Positions 1-8,138 are shown, counted from the stretch's first letter. The stretch: DNA of 57,623 bases from Arthrobacter wenxiniae (GCF_013376105.1 NZ_JAAMFM010000028.1:1-57623), one strand, 5' to 3'. A program made the numbers and translations. The notes: a model not told the origin generated them from the sequence alone.

Positions 1-245
1 GAAGAAGCATGTCAACCTGTCTGTTTGAAGCCGTCCGTAGCACCGTGCGCGCTGTGTGGCGACGGTTCCTGCCTCTGGCCAACGTGCGACGTTGAATGGA
101 GGCCTTGGCACCGGGAGGGACGCGCTGAACGAAGCATTTTCGTAAAGCGAGATTTGAATCTTGTATGTTGAGAATATCCGTCCCGTGACCACGAATCAAG
201 CTGGCTGGCCGACCGTGACGGCTTCCGGCGTGTGATCCGGAGCAC
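1..245. other. No gene identified upstream of the urate locus
   Basis: I see no supportable gene here. Open frames are short or antisense to the permease and match nothing I recognise. The stretch 130-300 is richer in A/T than the surrounding coding DNA, as expected for a promoter region. Confidence 0.5.
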
Positions 246-274
246 TTGACATGCTGTGAACCACGTCATAAAGT
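246..274 (+). promoter_or_regulatory. Sigma70-like promoter for the NCS1 permease gene
   Basis: TTGACA at 246-251 and TAAAGT at 269-274 are separated by 17 bp, a close match to the housekeeping consensus. The start codon lies about 75 nt downstream, leaving a leader that contains the inverted repeat at 280-321. Confidence 0.6.
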
Positions 275-279
275 TCTTT

Positions 280-321
280 TCACTATTCAATAATTGGTTT
301 TCACGATGCGAGAAATAGTGA
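280..321. promoter_or_regulatory. Candidate operator: TCACTATT / AATAGTGA inverted repeat
   Basis: TCACTATT (280-287) is the exact reverse complement of AATAGTGA (314-321), with 26 bp between. It sits between the promoter and the start codon. The octamer AATAGTGA recurs at 7133-7140 upstream of the uraD operon, so one regulator might control both arms of the urate locus. No regulator gene is adjacent. Confidence 0.35.
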
Positions 322-350
322 CGTGAGAAAAACGAACAGCGGAGCAAGGC

Positions 351-1910
351 ATGAACGCTCGGATACCCAATGATCTTGAACCGGCAACGGTGCCGGCCAT
401 GACCACCACCCTGCCAGCAGAGGCACACGCAACGGAGCGCGTGCCCTATGAAACCCCCGAGGGCTACACGCTCAGTGCCACCCTCTTTAACCAGGACCTT
501 GCCCCGACCCAAAGGAAAGGGCGCCGGTGGTCCTCGTACAGCATCTTCACGCTCTGGGCCAACGACGTCCACAGCCTCGGCAACTACGCCTTTGCGATCG
601 GCCTGTTCGCGCTTGGCCTGGGCGGCTGGCAGATCCTGCTGGCCCTCGGCATCGGCGCCGTGCTGCTCTTCGGCCTGCTCAACTTTTCCGGCTTCATGGG
701 TGTGCGGACGGGCGTGCCGTTCCCCGTCATGAGCCGCATCAGCTTCGGCATCAAGGGCGCCCAGGTGTCTTCACTGTTGCGCGGCGGCGTCGCCATTGTC
801 TGGTTTGGCGTGCAGACGTTCCTGGCCTCGGTGGTCTTCCGCGTCATGCTCGTCGCCGTCTTCCCATCCCTGCACGAGCTGGACAAGAGCCTGATCCTGG
901 GCCTGTCGGCGCTCGGCTGGCTGACGTTCATTGCCCTCTGGATCGTCCAGGTCATCATTGTCAGCTACGGCATGGACATGATCCGCAAGTACGAGGCCTT
1001 CGCGGGACCGATTATCCTGATCACCATGGCCACGATCGCCGTCTGGATGTTCATGCGTGCCGGCGGCTCGATCGCCTGGACCACCAACCATGCACTGACC
1101 GGCGGTGAAATGTGGCGCACCATCTTTGGCGGCGGCGCCCTGTGGGTGGCCATCTACGGAACCTTCGTCCTTAACTTCTGCGACTTCACCCGCTCCGCCA
1201 AGAGCGAAAAGTCGATTGTGCGCGGTAACTTCTGGGGCATCCCGATCAACATGCTCCTGTTCGGGGCGATCGTGGTGGTCATGGCCGGGGCGCAGTTCAA
1301 GATCAACGGCGCCATCATTGAGAGCCCTGCCGACGTGGTCCACCTCATTCCCAACACGTTCCTGCTGGTGGTCGCCTGCCTGGCGCTGCTGATCCTCACG
1401 GTGGCTGTGAACCTGATGGCAAACGTCGTGGCACCGGTCTACGCGCTCACCAACCTCTTCCCGCGGCACCTGAACTTCCGCCGGGCCGCCATCATCAGCG
1501 CCAGCATCGGACTGGTGATCCTGCCTTGGAACCTGTACAACAACCCCGTGGTGATCGTGTACTTCCTCGGCGGGCTCGGAGGGCTGCTCGGCCCGCTGTT
1601 CGGCGTCATCATGGCCGACTACTGGCTGCTGCGCCGGGGCAAGGTCAATGTCCCCCACCTCTACACCACTGACGAGAACGGCAGCTACCACTACCGCCGG
1701 GGCGTCAATCCCAAGGCGATCATCGCCCTGATTCCAGCCGGTGTGGTGGCACTGCTCATCGCGTTCATTCCCACATTTCACGAGCTGTCCTCCTTCTCCT
1801 GGTTCTTCGGGGCAGGCATCGCGGCCATAACCTATTACTGGATCTCGGACCGCAGCCAAAGCTTCACCGAGGCGTCCGGCGAGCCGATCGCCGTCGCCAG
1901 CACCCACTGA
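351..1910 (+). CDS. NCS1-family nucleobase/allantoin-type permease
   Basis: A 519-residue integral membrane transporter of the nucleobase:cation symporter-1 family, with about 12 hydrophobic segments. The N-terminal WSSYSIFTLWANDVHSLGNY region (about residues 61-80) is typical of the first membrane helix of NCS1 allantoin, hydantoin and purine carriers. The ATG at 351 has GGAG 6 nt upstream; an in-frame ATG at 399 is possible but lacks as good a site. It is followed after 53 nt by a racemase-family gene, and a urate-oxidation operon lies opposite, so allantoin, urate or a related ureide is the most likely substrate. The exact substrate cannot be read from the sequence. Confidence 0.85.
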   Translation: MNARIPNDLEPATVPAMTTTLPAEAHATERVPYETPEGYTLSATLFNQDLAPTQRKGRRWSSYSIFTLWANDVHSLGNYAFAIGLFALGLGGWQILLALGIGAVLLFGLLNFSGFMGVRTGVPFPVMSRISFGIKGAQVSSLLRGGVAIVWFGVQTFLASVVFRVMLVAVFPSLHELDKSLILGLSALGWLTFIALWIVQVIIVSYGMDMIRKYEAFAGPIILITMATIAVWMFMRAGGSIAWTTNHALTGGEMWRTIFGGGALWVAIYGTFVLNFCDFTRSAKSEKSIVRGNFWGIPINMLLFGAIVVVMAGAQFKINGAIIESPADVVHLIPNTFLLVVACLALLILTVAVNLMANVVAPVYALTNLFPRHLNFRRAAIISASIGLVILPWNLYNNPVVIVYFLGGLGGLLGPLFGVIMADYWLLRRGKVNVPHLYTTDENGSYHYRRGVNPKAIIALIPAGVVALLIAFIPTFHELSSFSWFFGAGIAAITYYWISDRSQSFTEASGEPIAVASTH

Positions 1911-1963
1911 CCGGCACCAGGCCAGCCAGCACCCACCAGCAAAGCCAGGAAGAAGGGACTGCC

Positions 1964-2695
1964 ATGCGCATCCTCGTGGCGAATGTAAACACCACAACGT
2001 CCATGACGGACTCCATCGCGGCCCAGGCCCGCAGCGTGGCGGCACCCGGCACGGAGATCATCCCCATCACCCCGCGCTTCGGCGCCGAATCCTGCGAGGG
2101 GAACTTTGAAAGCTACCTTGCCGCGGTGGCCGTCATGGATGCCATCTCCAACTATCCGGAGCCATTCGACGCCGTCATCCAGGCCGGCTACGGCGAGCAC
2201 GGCCGGGAGGGCCTGCAGGAACTCCTCGACGTCCCGGTGGTGGACATCACGGAGGCGGCGGCCAGCACGGCCATGTTCCTCGGCTACAAGTATTCGGTGG
2301 TGACCACCCTTGACCGAGCCGTCCCCCTCATCGAGGACCGCCTCAAACTGGCAGGGCTGGACGCCCGTTGCGCCTCGGTGCGGGCCAGCGGCCTTGCCGT
2401 CCTGGAACTCGAGGAGGACCCCGGCCGGGCCGTGGAGTCCATAGTCCGCGAGTCCGAACTGGCCGTCACGCAGGACCGTGCCGAGGTGATCGTCCTGGGC
2501 TGCGGCGGCATGGCGGGGTTGAACGACAAGGTCAGGGAACGCACCGGTGTGCCCGTGGTGGATGGGGTGGCGGCCGCCGTCACGATTGCCGAATCGCTGG
2601 TGCGCCTGGGCCTTTCCACGTCCAAGGTGCGCACCTATGCACCGCCACGGCCCAAGAAGGTGACCGGCTGGCCCATCACGGGGCCCGGCGCATAG
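1964..2695 (+). CDS. Asp/Glu/hydantoin racemase superfamily protein (allantoin-racemase-like)
   Basis: A 243-residue cytoplasmic protein related to hydantoin and allantoin racemases, which interconvert the enantiomers of 5-substituted hydantoins. The second catalytic cysteine is present in [10 protein letters not shown] (about residue 180). At the first catalytic position, usually Cys in an ACFGDPG-like motif, this protein reads AGYGEHG (about residues 71-77), so that Cys is replaced by Gly. It may therefore be a one-base enzyme such as a decarboxylase or isomerase, or be impaired as a racemase. The ATG is preceded by AAGAAGGGA. It lies directly downstream of the NCS1 permease, probably in one operon. 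Urate oxidation yields an allantoin enantiomer, which is why a racemase would fit here. Confidence 0.75.
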   Translation: MRILVANVNTTTSMTDSIAAQARSVAAPGTEIIPITPRFGAESCEGNFESYLAAVAVMDAISNYPEPFDAVIQAGYGEHGREGLQELLDVPVVDITEAAASTAMFLGYKYSVVTTLDRAVPLIEDRLKLAGLDARCASVRASGLAVLELEEDPGRAVESIVRESELAVTQDRAEVIVLGCGGMAGLNDKVRERTGVPVVDGVAAAVTIAESLVRLGLSTSKVRTYAPPRPKKVTGWPITGPGA

Positions 2696-2798
2696 GCCGG
2701 GATTGAAAGCGGGCGGGCCCGGGCGATTGACGCCGGGCCCGCTTCCGCATGCCCGGAATTTCCGCCAAGATGAAATCCACATAAACAAGGAGGACGCC

Positions 2799-3575
2799 AT
2801 GGTTCGGCACACCCCCGCAGACCAGGGTGAAATGGGGAAGATGGCGGTGGTCACCGGCGCCGGCTCGGGGATCGGCCGCGCCGTTGCCCAGGAATTCCTG
2901 CGCGCCGGATTCGGTGTGGTCCTGGCCGGCCGGCGCGGGGCGGAGTTGCGCGAAACCGCCGCCGGGCACGCAAACGCGCTGGCCGTGCCCACCGACGTGA
3001 CCCGGCCGGACGACGTCGAGCAGCTCTTCCGCGCCGCCGTGGACCGGTTTGGCCGGGTGGACGTGCTGTTTAACAACGCCGGCACCTTTGGCCCGGCGGC
3101 CGCCGTGGATGAGATCTCCCTGGAGGACTGGGACGCCGTGCTGGCCGTGAACCTCACCGGCTCCATGCTCTGCGCGGCCGCGGCCGTCCGCGTGATGAAG
3201 ACGCAGCAACCGCAGGGCGGCCGGATCATCAACAACGGCTCCATTTCAGCCCATTCGCCGCGGCCCAGGTCCGTCGCCTACACGGTAACCAAGCACGCCG
3301 TCACGGGGCTGACCAAGTCGATCGAGCTGGACGGGCGGCCCTTTGGCATCAGCTGCGGACAGATCGACATCGGCAACACCGCCACGGACATCATGGCCAC
3401 CCTGGATGTTGCCACCGGAGCCCTGCAGGCGGACGGGAGCCGGCTCGTCGAGCCCACCTTCCCCGTGGCGGACGCGGCCCGCACCGTGCTGATGATGGCC
3501 CAGCTGCCGGACTCGGCGAACATCGGCTCCCTGGTCATCACGGCGGCGGGCATGCCGTTCATCGGCCGCGGCTGA
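2799..3575 (+). CDS. Short-chain dehydrogenase/reductase (SDR)
   Basis: A 258-residue classical SDR oxidoreductase using NAD(P)H. It has the TGAGSGIG cofactor-binding motif near residue 19, NNAG near residue 91, and a YTVTK active-site motif (YxxxK) near residue 162. The ATG at 2799 was chosen because AAGGAGG lies 5 nt upstream; the frame is open further upstream without a good site. It is the third gene on this strand after the permease and racemase-like genes, 103 nt downstream. The substrate is unknown; a role in purine or ureide metabolism is only suggested by position. Confidence 0.8.
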   Translation: MVRHTPADQGEMGKMAVVTGAGSGIGRAVAQEFLRAGFGVVLAGRRGAELRETAAGHANALAVPTDVTRPDDVEQLFRAAVDRFGRVDVLFNNAGTFGPAAAVDEISLEDWDAVLAVNLTGSMLCAAAAVRVMKTQQPQGGRIINNGSISAHSPRPRSVAYTVTKHAVTGLTKSIELDGRPFGISCGQIDIGNTATDIMATLDVATGALQADGSRLVEPTFPVADAARTVLMMAQLPDSANIGSLVITAAGMPFIGRG

Positions 3576-3614
3576 AGGCACCAGCCGCCCGCAAGCCGCC
3601 CCAGGCCAACCAGA

Positions 3615-3657
3615 ACGACGCCGGCGCCCGCCTCCCAAAGGCGCGTGCCGGCGTCGT
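3615..3657. terminator. Bidirectional hairpin between convergent genes
   Basis: Perfect 11-bp arms ACGACGCCGGC (3615-3625) and GCCGGCGTCGT (3647-3657) enclose a second 5-bp stem (3629-3633 with 3639-3643). It lies between the SDR gene and the converging NCS2 permease gene. No U-tract follows on either side, so it may act as a 3' stabiliser or a factor-assisted terminator. Confidence 0.6.
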
Positions 3658-3685
3658 ACTGGGCCAGGAAATACTGGCCAGGACA

Positions 3686-5170
3686 TCAGTGCTGCGGGTC
3701 CGGCTCCAGCAGCGGAACCTCCAAGCCGTTCGCGTCGATCAATTTTCCTTCCTCGCAGCGGTCGCCGTGCTGCAGGCTGCCCAGCACCTCGGGGGCGATC
3801 CGCCGTTCGGTGCCTGCGGCAAACACGGACGGATTGTCCGGGTTGCCGCGCCTGAGGTGGTTGAACAGCAGGTTCAACACGATCGCCATGACGGCGGCGG
3901 AGCTGATGCCGGAGTCGAAGATGGTGCTGAACCAGGCCGGGAACTGGCTGTAGAAGGTGGGCTGGACGATCGGGATGACACCGAAACCAATCGAGGTGGC
4001 AACGATGACCAGGTTCATGTTGTTCTTGTAGCTGACCGTGGACAGGGTGCGGATACCGCTGGCCGCCACCGTGCCGAACAGCACGATGCCAGCCCCGCCG
4101 AGGACCGCGGTCGGAACTGCAGCGACCACGCGGCCCATGACGGGCAACAGGCCAAGCACCAGCAGAATCACCCCGCTTGCGGTGACCGCGAAACGGCTCT
4201 TGATGCCCGTGATGGCGACCAGGCCGACGTTCTGGGCGAACGCGGTCTGGGGGAAGGAGCCAAAGACCGGCGCAACGGCGCTGGAGATCATGTCCGCGCG
4301 CAGTCCGTTGCCCAGCCGGCGCGAATCCACCTTGGTGCCAATGATCTCGGAGACGGCGAGGATGTCCGCCGACGTTTCCACCAGCGTCACCAGGATGACA
4401 ATGACCATCGAAATGATGCCCGCGGCCTGGAATGTCGGCATGCCGAAGTGGAACGGTGAGGGGAAGGCGAAGATTGGTCCGGTTCCGACCTTGGAGAAGT
4501 CGGCCTTGCCCATGAACACGGCCACGATGGTGCCAATGATCATGGCCAGCAGGATGGACAGCCGGGAGATGGTGCCGCTGCCGATCTTGCTGAGCAGCAG
4601 CACGATGACCAGGGTCAGGCCGGCCAGGCCAATGTTGGCCGGACTGCCGAAGTCGGGTGCCTTGGGGTTGCCGCCCATGGCCCAGCCGGCCGCCGTCGGC
4701 ATCAGCGTCAGGCCGATGACGGCGATGACCGTGCCGGTAACCACCGGGGGGAAGAACTTGATGATGCGCTGGAAGATGGGGGTGATCAGCAGGCCGATCA
4801 GTGAGGCGACAATGACCGCTCCGAAGATCGACTGGATTCCGCCGCCGCCGTTGAGGATGGCCAGCATGGTTGCCACGCCGGCGAAGGATGTGCCCTGGAC
4901 CAGCGGAAGCTGCGAGCCGAAGAACGGGACGCCCAGGGTCTGCAGCAGGGTTGCCAGCCCGCCCATGAAGAGGCAGGCGGCGATCAGCAGGCCTATGTCT
5001 GCCGAGGCCAGGCCGGAGGCCTGGCCGATGATCAACGGTACGGCGATGATGCCGCCGTACATGGTCAAAACGTGTTGGAAACCGTAGGCAAAACTTGCCC
5101 CGATGCCGAGTTTCTCATCTTCCGGCCGCAACGGTGCTGTGCGGTTGGCCGAATTAGTCTTTCTGGTCAT
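3686..5170 (-). CDS. NCS2-family urate/xanthine/uracil permease
   Basis: A 494-residue membrane transporter of the nucleobase-ascorbate transporter family, with about 14 hydrophobic segments. The family signature appears as QNVGLVAITG, and the conserved histidine of the first helix as FQHVLTMYGG. QNxG followed by TG is typical of urate/xanthine carriers, and the upstream urate oxidase makes urate the likely cargo. The ATG at 5170 has AAGGAGG 7 nt upstream; an in-frame ATG 45 nt further upstream lacks a site. It is last in the uraD-HIUase-uricase direction, separated from uricase by 122 nt holding a strong hairpin, so its expression may be lowered relative to the enzymes. Confidence 0.85.
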   Translation of the reverse strand: MTRKTNSANRTAPLRPEDEKLGIGASFAYGFQHVLTMYGGIIAVPLIIGQASGLASADIGLLIAACLFMGGLATLLQTLGVPFFGSQLPLVQGTSFAGVATMLAILNGGGGIQSIFGAVIVASLIGLLITPIFQRIIKFFPPVVTGTVIAVIGLTLMPTAAGWAMGGNPKAPDFGSPANIGLAGLTLVIVLLLSKIGSGTISRLSILLAMIIGTIVAVFMGKADFSKVGTGPIFAFPSPFHFGMPTFQAAGIISMVIVILVTLVETSADILAVSEIIGTKVDSRRLGNGLRADMISSAVAPVFGSFPQTAFAQNVGLVAITGIKSRFAVTASGVILLVLGLLPVMGRVVAAVPTAVLGGAGIVLFGTVAASGIRTLSTVSYKNNMNLVIVATSIGFGVIPIVQPTFYSQFPAWFSTIFDSGISSAAVMAIVLNLLFNHLRRGNPDNPSVFAAGTERRIAPEVLGSLQHGDRCEEGKLIDANGLEVPLLEPDPQH

Positions 5171-5233
5171 AGCGGACCTCCTTGTCTGCTTACCTCTGTT
5201 AAGAGCGCTGCGCACTCCTTGGGTGCGTCTGGT

Positions 5234-5263
5234 GGGTGGGCGGGGACTGGTCCCCGCCCACCC
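5234..5263. terminator. Intercistronic 13-bp hairpin between uricase and permease genes
   Basis: GGGTGGGCGGGGA (5234-5246) pairs perfectly with TCCCCGCCCACCC (5251-5263) across a 4-nt loop. There is no U-tract in either direction. Its position inside the urate operon suggests partial termination or protection of the uricase mRNA 3' end. Confidence 0.45.
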
Positions 5264-5292
5264 GGTGCTACTGGTGGTTCAAGCTGCCGGGT

Positions 5293-6204
5293 TCAGCAGA
5301 ATCCGGCCATGCCATCCCAGGCGTTGCCGGCGTCGCTGCCGTTTTCGCGGACCACGGTGGCCTCGATCAGGCCGTACGGGCGGTCCGCGGCGAAGAGCAC
5401 CTCGCCGGGATTGTCCTGGCCAAACGGGCTCAGGTCCACCACGAAGTGGTGCTTGTTGGGCATGGAAAACTTGATCTCGTCAATTTCCTCGTGCGCGTCC
5501 ATGACCTTCTTGCCCATGTCAAACAGGGTCTGCTGCAGTGCGTGGGAGTAGCCCTCGGTGAAGCCTTCGAGCAGGAGGGCCTTGACGTCGTCGTACGTCT
5601 TGTTGAAGTCCAGCGTGGCGGTGGCGGCCGGGTTGTAGCGCCAGCGGGCGGCGACGTCGGTGGACATGACGCGGTCGGTGGTCTCGGCCAGGGTGGTGTA
5701 CTTGTCCTTCGGGTAGCCCACGAACCCGGACTCGGTGGACTTGAGCACCGTGAGGTCCTTCAGCCCGCCGATGACGTGGGTGGCGTCCCCGTCCTTGACG
5801 ACGACGGCGGTGCGCACCTCCTGGCCGTTGCGCACGAACGAGTGGTTGTGGCCGGTGCCGTTGGCCTGGATCCGGTCCCAGGCATAGGACTCCGCGGCCC
5901 AGCGCCCGCCCGTGACCCAGTCGAAGGAGCCGGTGAAGTGCGCGGCGAGGCGCTGCAGGAACGCCTCGGGGGAGCCGACGCCGTCGCGGGCGAGCGAGTA
6001 GATGGTGTTCTTCTGGGTGTCGGTGGCCACCACGTGGGCGTTGTCGCCCTCAAGGTGGGCGGCCGCGAAATCGCCGCGCAGCTGCGAGGTGACGTTGAGG
6101 TCCTCGATGCTGTGGCGCTCCGTGTCGCGGGTGATCTTGACGAGGCGGACCTCGGCCTTGCCGTACTGGTTGGCCCCCAGGATGATGTTGCTGTTGGTGT
6201 TCAT
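5293..6204 (-). CDS. Urate oxidase (uricase)
   Basis: A 303-residue cofactor-free urate oxidase that converts urate, O2 and water to 5-hydroxyisourate and H2O2. Recognisable motifs are YGKAEVRLVKI near the N-terminus, GHNHSFVR near residue 115, and the family signature NKHHFVVDLSPFGQDN near residue 250. Length matches the family. The ATG is preceded by AGAGGAAA. The gene follows the HIU hydrolase gene by 2 nt, and with uraD the three enzymes make the full route from urate to allantoin. The H2O2 produced may explain the peroxiredoxin gene upstream of the operon. Confidence 0.95.
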   Translation of the reverse strand: MNTNSNIILGANQYGKAEVRLVKITRDTERHSIEDLNVTSQLRGDFAAAHLEGDNAHVVATDTQKNTIYSLARDGVGSPEAFLQRLAAHFTGSFDWVTGGRWAAESYAWDRIQANGTGHNHSFVRNGQEVRTAVVVKDGDATHVIGGLKDLTVLKSTESGFVGYPKDKYTTLAETTDRVMSTDVAARWRYNPAATATLDFNKTYDDVKALLLEGFTEGYSHALQQTLFDMGKKVMDAHEEIDEIKFSMPNKHHFVVDLSPFGQDNPGEVLFAADRPYGLIEATVVRENGSDAGNAWDGMAGFC

Positions 6205-6206
6205 GA

Positions 6207-6545
6207 TTAGTTTCCTCTGTAGGTTGAGTAGGCGTACGGGCTCAGCAGCAGGGGCACGTGGTAGTGCGCCTGGCCCTCCGTGACCGTGAATGTCAGGGCG
6301 ACCTCCGGGAAGAAGGTGTCCGTGTTGATGCCGGCGAAGTAGGCGCCCGTGTCGAAGCGGAGGCGGTAATCGCCGCCCGGCAGCGTCTCGGGGCCAAGAT
6401 CTTTCACCCGCCCGTCGGCATCAGTGGTGCCCGTCGCAATCTGGTGCCATGCCCCGCCGTCGCGGGCGTAAAGCTCGACGGCGACACCTGCCGCGGGCTG
6501 CCCCGCTGCGGTATCCAGAATGTGGGTGGTTATCAGGGAGCTCAT
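6207..6545 (-). CDS. uraH: 5-hydroxyisourate hydrolase (transthyretin-like)
   Basis: A 112-residue hydrolase that opens 5-hydroxyisourate to OHCU, the second step of urate breakdown. The N-terminal THILDTAAGQPA motif and a C-terminal YRGN mark the family; the usual final tetrapeptide is YRGS, so the last residue is a minor variant. The ATG overlaps the uraD stop codon by 4 nt (ATGA) and has AAAGGAGT upstream, indicating translational coupling. Confidence 0.93.
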   Translation of the reverse strand: MSSLITTHILDTAAGQPAAGVAVELYARDGGAWHQIATGTTDADGRVKDLGPETLPGGDYRLRFDTGAYFAGINTDTFFPEVALTFTVTEGQAHYHVPLLLSPYAYSTYRGN

Positions 6546-7039
6546 TGGCTCATCACTCCTTTGAGGCGCAGCACGGCTATTTCGCGCAGCTGTTGGGCCA
6601 CGATCGGGGCTTCTTGCTCGGGGGTGTTGCCCAGGCGCTTCTGCAGCACGGCGAGGATTTCCTGCGGGGTCCGGCCGGCGGCCCGGATGAGGAACACCTG
6701 GCCGAACTTTTCCTCGTAGGCCCGGTTGCCGTCGGCAAGGGCCCGCGCCAGTTCCGTATTGGAAGGGTCGACGCCGGACTGTTCCCTGCGCGAAAGCGTT
6801 GCCTCCGCGCTGTTGCCGGCCGCCCGCTCGCCGATCCGCGGATGGTGCGCCATGGCGGCGGCAACCTCCGCGGGGGTGAACGGACTTGCGGCATTTAGCG
6901 CCTGGCTGAACAGCTGGTCCAGGGTGGTGAAGGGGCGGGCCGCGGCAATCTCATCGATCCACCGCTGGTTGTCCACGCACGGACGAAGCGTTGCGTCCAG
7001 CTGCGCCCTGTCCGCTTCGTTGAATTGTTGCAGCAACAT
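6542..7039 (-). CDS. uraD: 2-oxo-4-hydroxy-4-carboxy-5-ureidoimidazoline decarboxylase
   Basis: A 165-residue OHCU decarboxylase producing (S)-allantoin, the third step from urate. The catalytic histidine lies in the HHPRIGERA motif (about residues 65-73), followed by the expected SRREQSGVD segment. AGGA lies 8 nt before the ATG. It is the first gene of the uraD-uraH-uricase-permease operon. No allantoinase or allantoicase gene occurs in this window, so allantoin must be used by genes elsewhere or be exported. Confidence 0.92.
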   Translation of the reverse strand: MLLQQFNEADRAQLDATLRPCVDNQRWIDEIAAARPFTTLDQLFSQALNAASPFTPAEVAAAMAHHPRIGERAAGNSAEATLSRREQSGVDPSNTELARALADGNRAYEEKFGQVFLIRAAGRTPQEILAVLQKRLGNTPEQEAPIVAQQLREIAVLRLKGVMSQ

Positions 7040-7085
7040 GTTTGCTGTCCTTGTAACTCAAATGCTGGCATCCACGGCGTAGGCT

Positions 7086-7165
7086 ATACGAATCAAATTC
7101 TCGTATCGTGGAACTGTTATTTCAGCATATGCAATAGTGAACAGCATCACACAGGGGGTTGTCAA
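7086..7165 (-). promoter_or_regulatory. uraD operon control region with inverted repeats
   Basis: Reading leftward, TTGACA (7160-7165) could be a -35 element, though no convincing -10 follows at the usual spacing. Downstream lie AATAGTGA (7133-7140), shared with the NCS1 permease leader, and an imperfect palindrome around GCATATGC bounded by CTGTT and AACAG (7114-7144). ATACGA (7086-7091) and TCGTAT (7101-7106) form a further inverted repeat. These are candidate operators for a urate-responsive repressor. Confidence 0.4.
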
Positions 7166-7207
7166 TGGCGCGCACCGGAACTTTGAAGCTGGGCACGGTT
7201 AAGCACG

Positions 7208-7240
7208 AACGGTGCGCCACTTGGCAAGTGGCGCACCGTT
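7208..7240. terminator. Perfect 16-bp inverted repeat downstream of bcp
   Basis: The arms 7208-7223 and 7225-7240 are exact reverse complements around one central base, giving a near-continuous 33-nt palindrome. It lies about 40 nt past the end of the leftward bcp gene and upstream of the uraD control region. No long U-tract follows. The likely role is to separate bcp transcription from the urate operon; an operator role is possible. Confidence 0.5.
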
Positions 7241-7281
7241 GGGGCGCGGCGAAGCGCAGGATCGGCGGAATCCCTCGTTGG

Positions 7282-7749
7282 TTACAGCCCCAGGCTGCTG
7301 CGCAGGCGTGCGACGTGGCCATCCGCGGCCACGTTATATTCGGCGGAGTGGACGGTGCCGTCGGCGTTGACCACCACGGTGGAGCGCAGCGTGCCGATCA
7401 ACGTGGTGCCGTTGACCTTCTTCTCGCCCCAGGCGCCCCACGCCTCGGCAACCTCGTGGTTGAGGTCCGAAAGCAGCGGGAAGTTCAGTCCGAAGTCCTC
7501 GGAGAACTTCGCGAGGTCCTTCTGGGGGTCGGTGGAAATGCCCACGACCTCAACGCCTGCGCCATTGAGGGCGGACAGGCTGTCGCGGAAGTCGCAGGCC
7601 TCCGTGGTGCAGCCTGGCGTGGCGGCCTTCGGGTAGAAGTAGACCACCACCTGGCGGCCTGCGTAGTCGGCCAGCGAGACCTGCTCGCCGGCGGCGTTGG
7701 GCAGGGAAAAATTCGGGGCCGGCGTTCCGGCGGAAAGTTGTGCAGGCAT
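7282..7749 (-). CDS. bcp: Peroxiredoxin, Bcp/PrxQ type
   Basis: A 155-residue thiol peroxidase of the AhpC/TSA superfamily that reduces H2O2 and organic peroxides. The active-site sequence ATPGCTTEACDFRD (about residues 43-56) carries the peroxidatic Cys and a second Cys 5 residues later, the PrxQ arrangement. GGGAG lies before the ATG. It is transcribed in the same direction as the urate operon, with the 7208-7240 palindrome between. Proximity to uricase, which makes H2O2, suggests a protective partnership, but that is inference. Confidence 0.93.
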   Translation of the reverse strand: MPAQLSAGTPAPNFSLPNAAGEQVSLADYAGRQVVVYFYPKAATPGCTTEACDFRDSLSALNGAGVEVVGISTDPQKDLAKFSEDFGLNFPLLSDLNHEVAEAWGAWGEKKVNGTTLIGTLRSTVVVNADGTVHSAEYNVAADGHVARLRSSLGL

Positions 7750-7790
7750 GGTGCTCCCAGGTTGGCTTCTCGGACATCACGACATTGTGT

Positions 7791-7805
7791 TTTCATAATA
7801 TGAAA
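7791..7805. promoter_or_regulatory. Candidate operator upstream of bcp
   Basis: TTTCATA (7791-7797) and TATGAAA (7799-7805) form a perfect 7-bp inverted repeat around one base in an A/T-rich tract. It lies about 45 nt upstream of the bcp start, where a redox-responsive repressor would bind. Further TTTCAT-like half-sites follow to about 7826. Confidence 0.35.
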
Positions 7806-7940
7806 TATGAATTTTGTCAGATGAAAATATTCTAAGGCGAGGGTTCGCGCCAGTCAACGTTTGTGACGCCCGGACGGGCCTCCTTTAGGGCTAGTGAGCC
7901 GTGTCACAAAGATAATCTGTTTCTTAATAAAATACAACCG

Positions 7941-7970
7941 TTGACTCTTTGAAAACTTTGGGCTTACAGT
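7941..7970 (+). promoter_or_regulatory. Promoter for the PotDBCA-like operon
   Basis: TTGACT (7941-7946) and TACAGT (7965-7970) are separated by 18 bp in an A/T-rich stretch. Transcription from here would leave a leader of about 160 nt before the start at 8139. I see a short stem using CGATTC/GAATCG in the leader but recognise no known riboswitch. Confidence 0.5.
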
Positions 7971-8138
7971 TACGGCACCGAAAAGCTGGATTCCGGTTCA
8001 AGCATCGATTCGCCCCATGCTGCGTGAATCGCCAAGGGGTGCAATCCGCCCGTGACGAAGCGCCAACAAGAGCCATGATCCTCATCAGTTGCCAAGCACG
8101 CCCATGCCCAGCCGACGCCCGAGAGGCAAGTTTTCGCC

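Noticed and set aside
9-95. Short plus-strand frame of 28 codons at the left edge
   Set aside because: No ribosome-binding site, no recognised homology and very short length.
7971-8138. Guanidine (ykkC-type) or other known riboswitch before the PotD-like gene
   Set aside because: No conserved riboswitch core could be found; only one short stem is visible.
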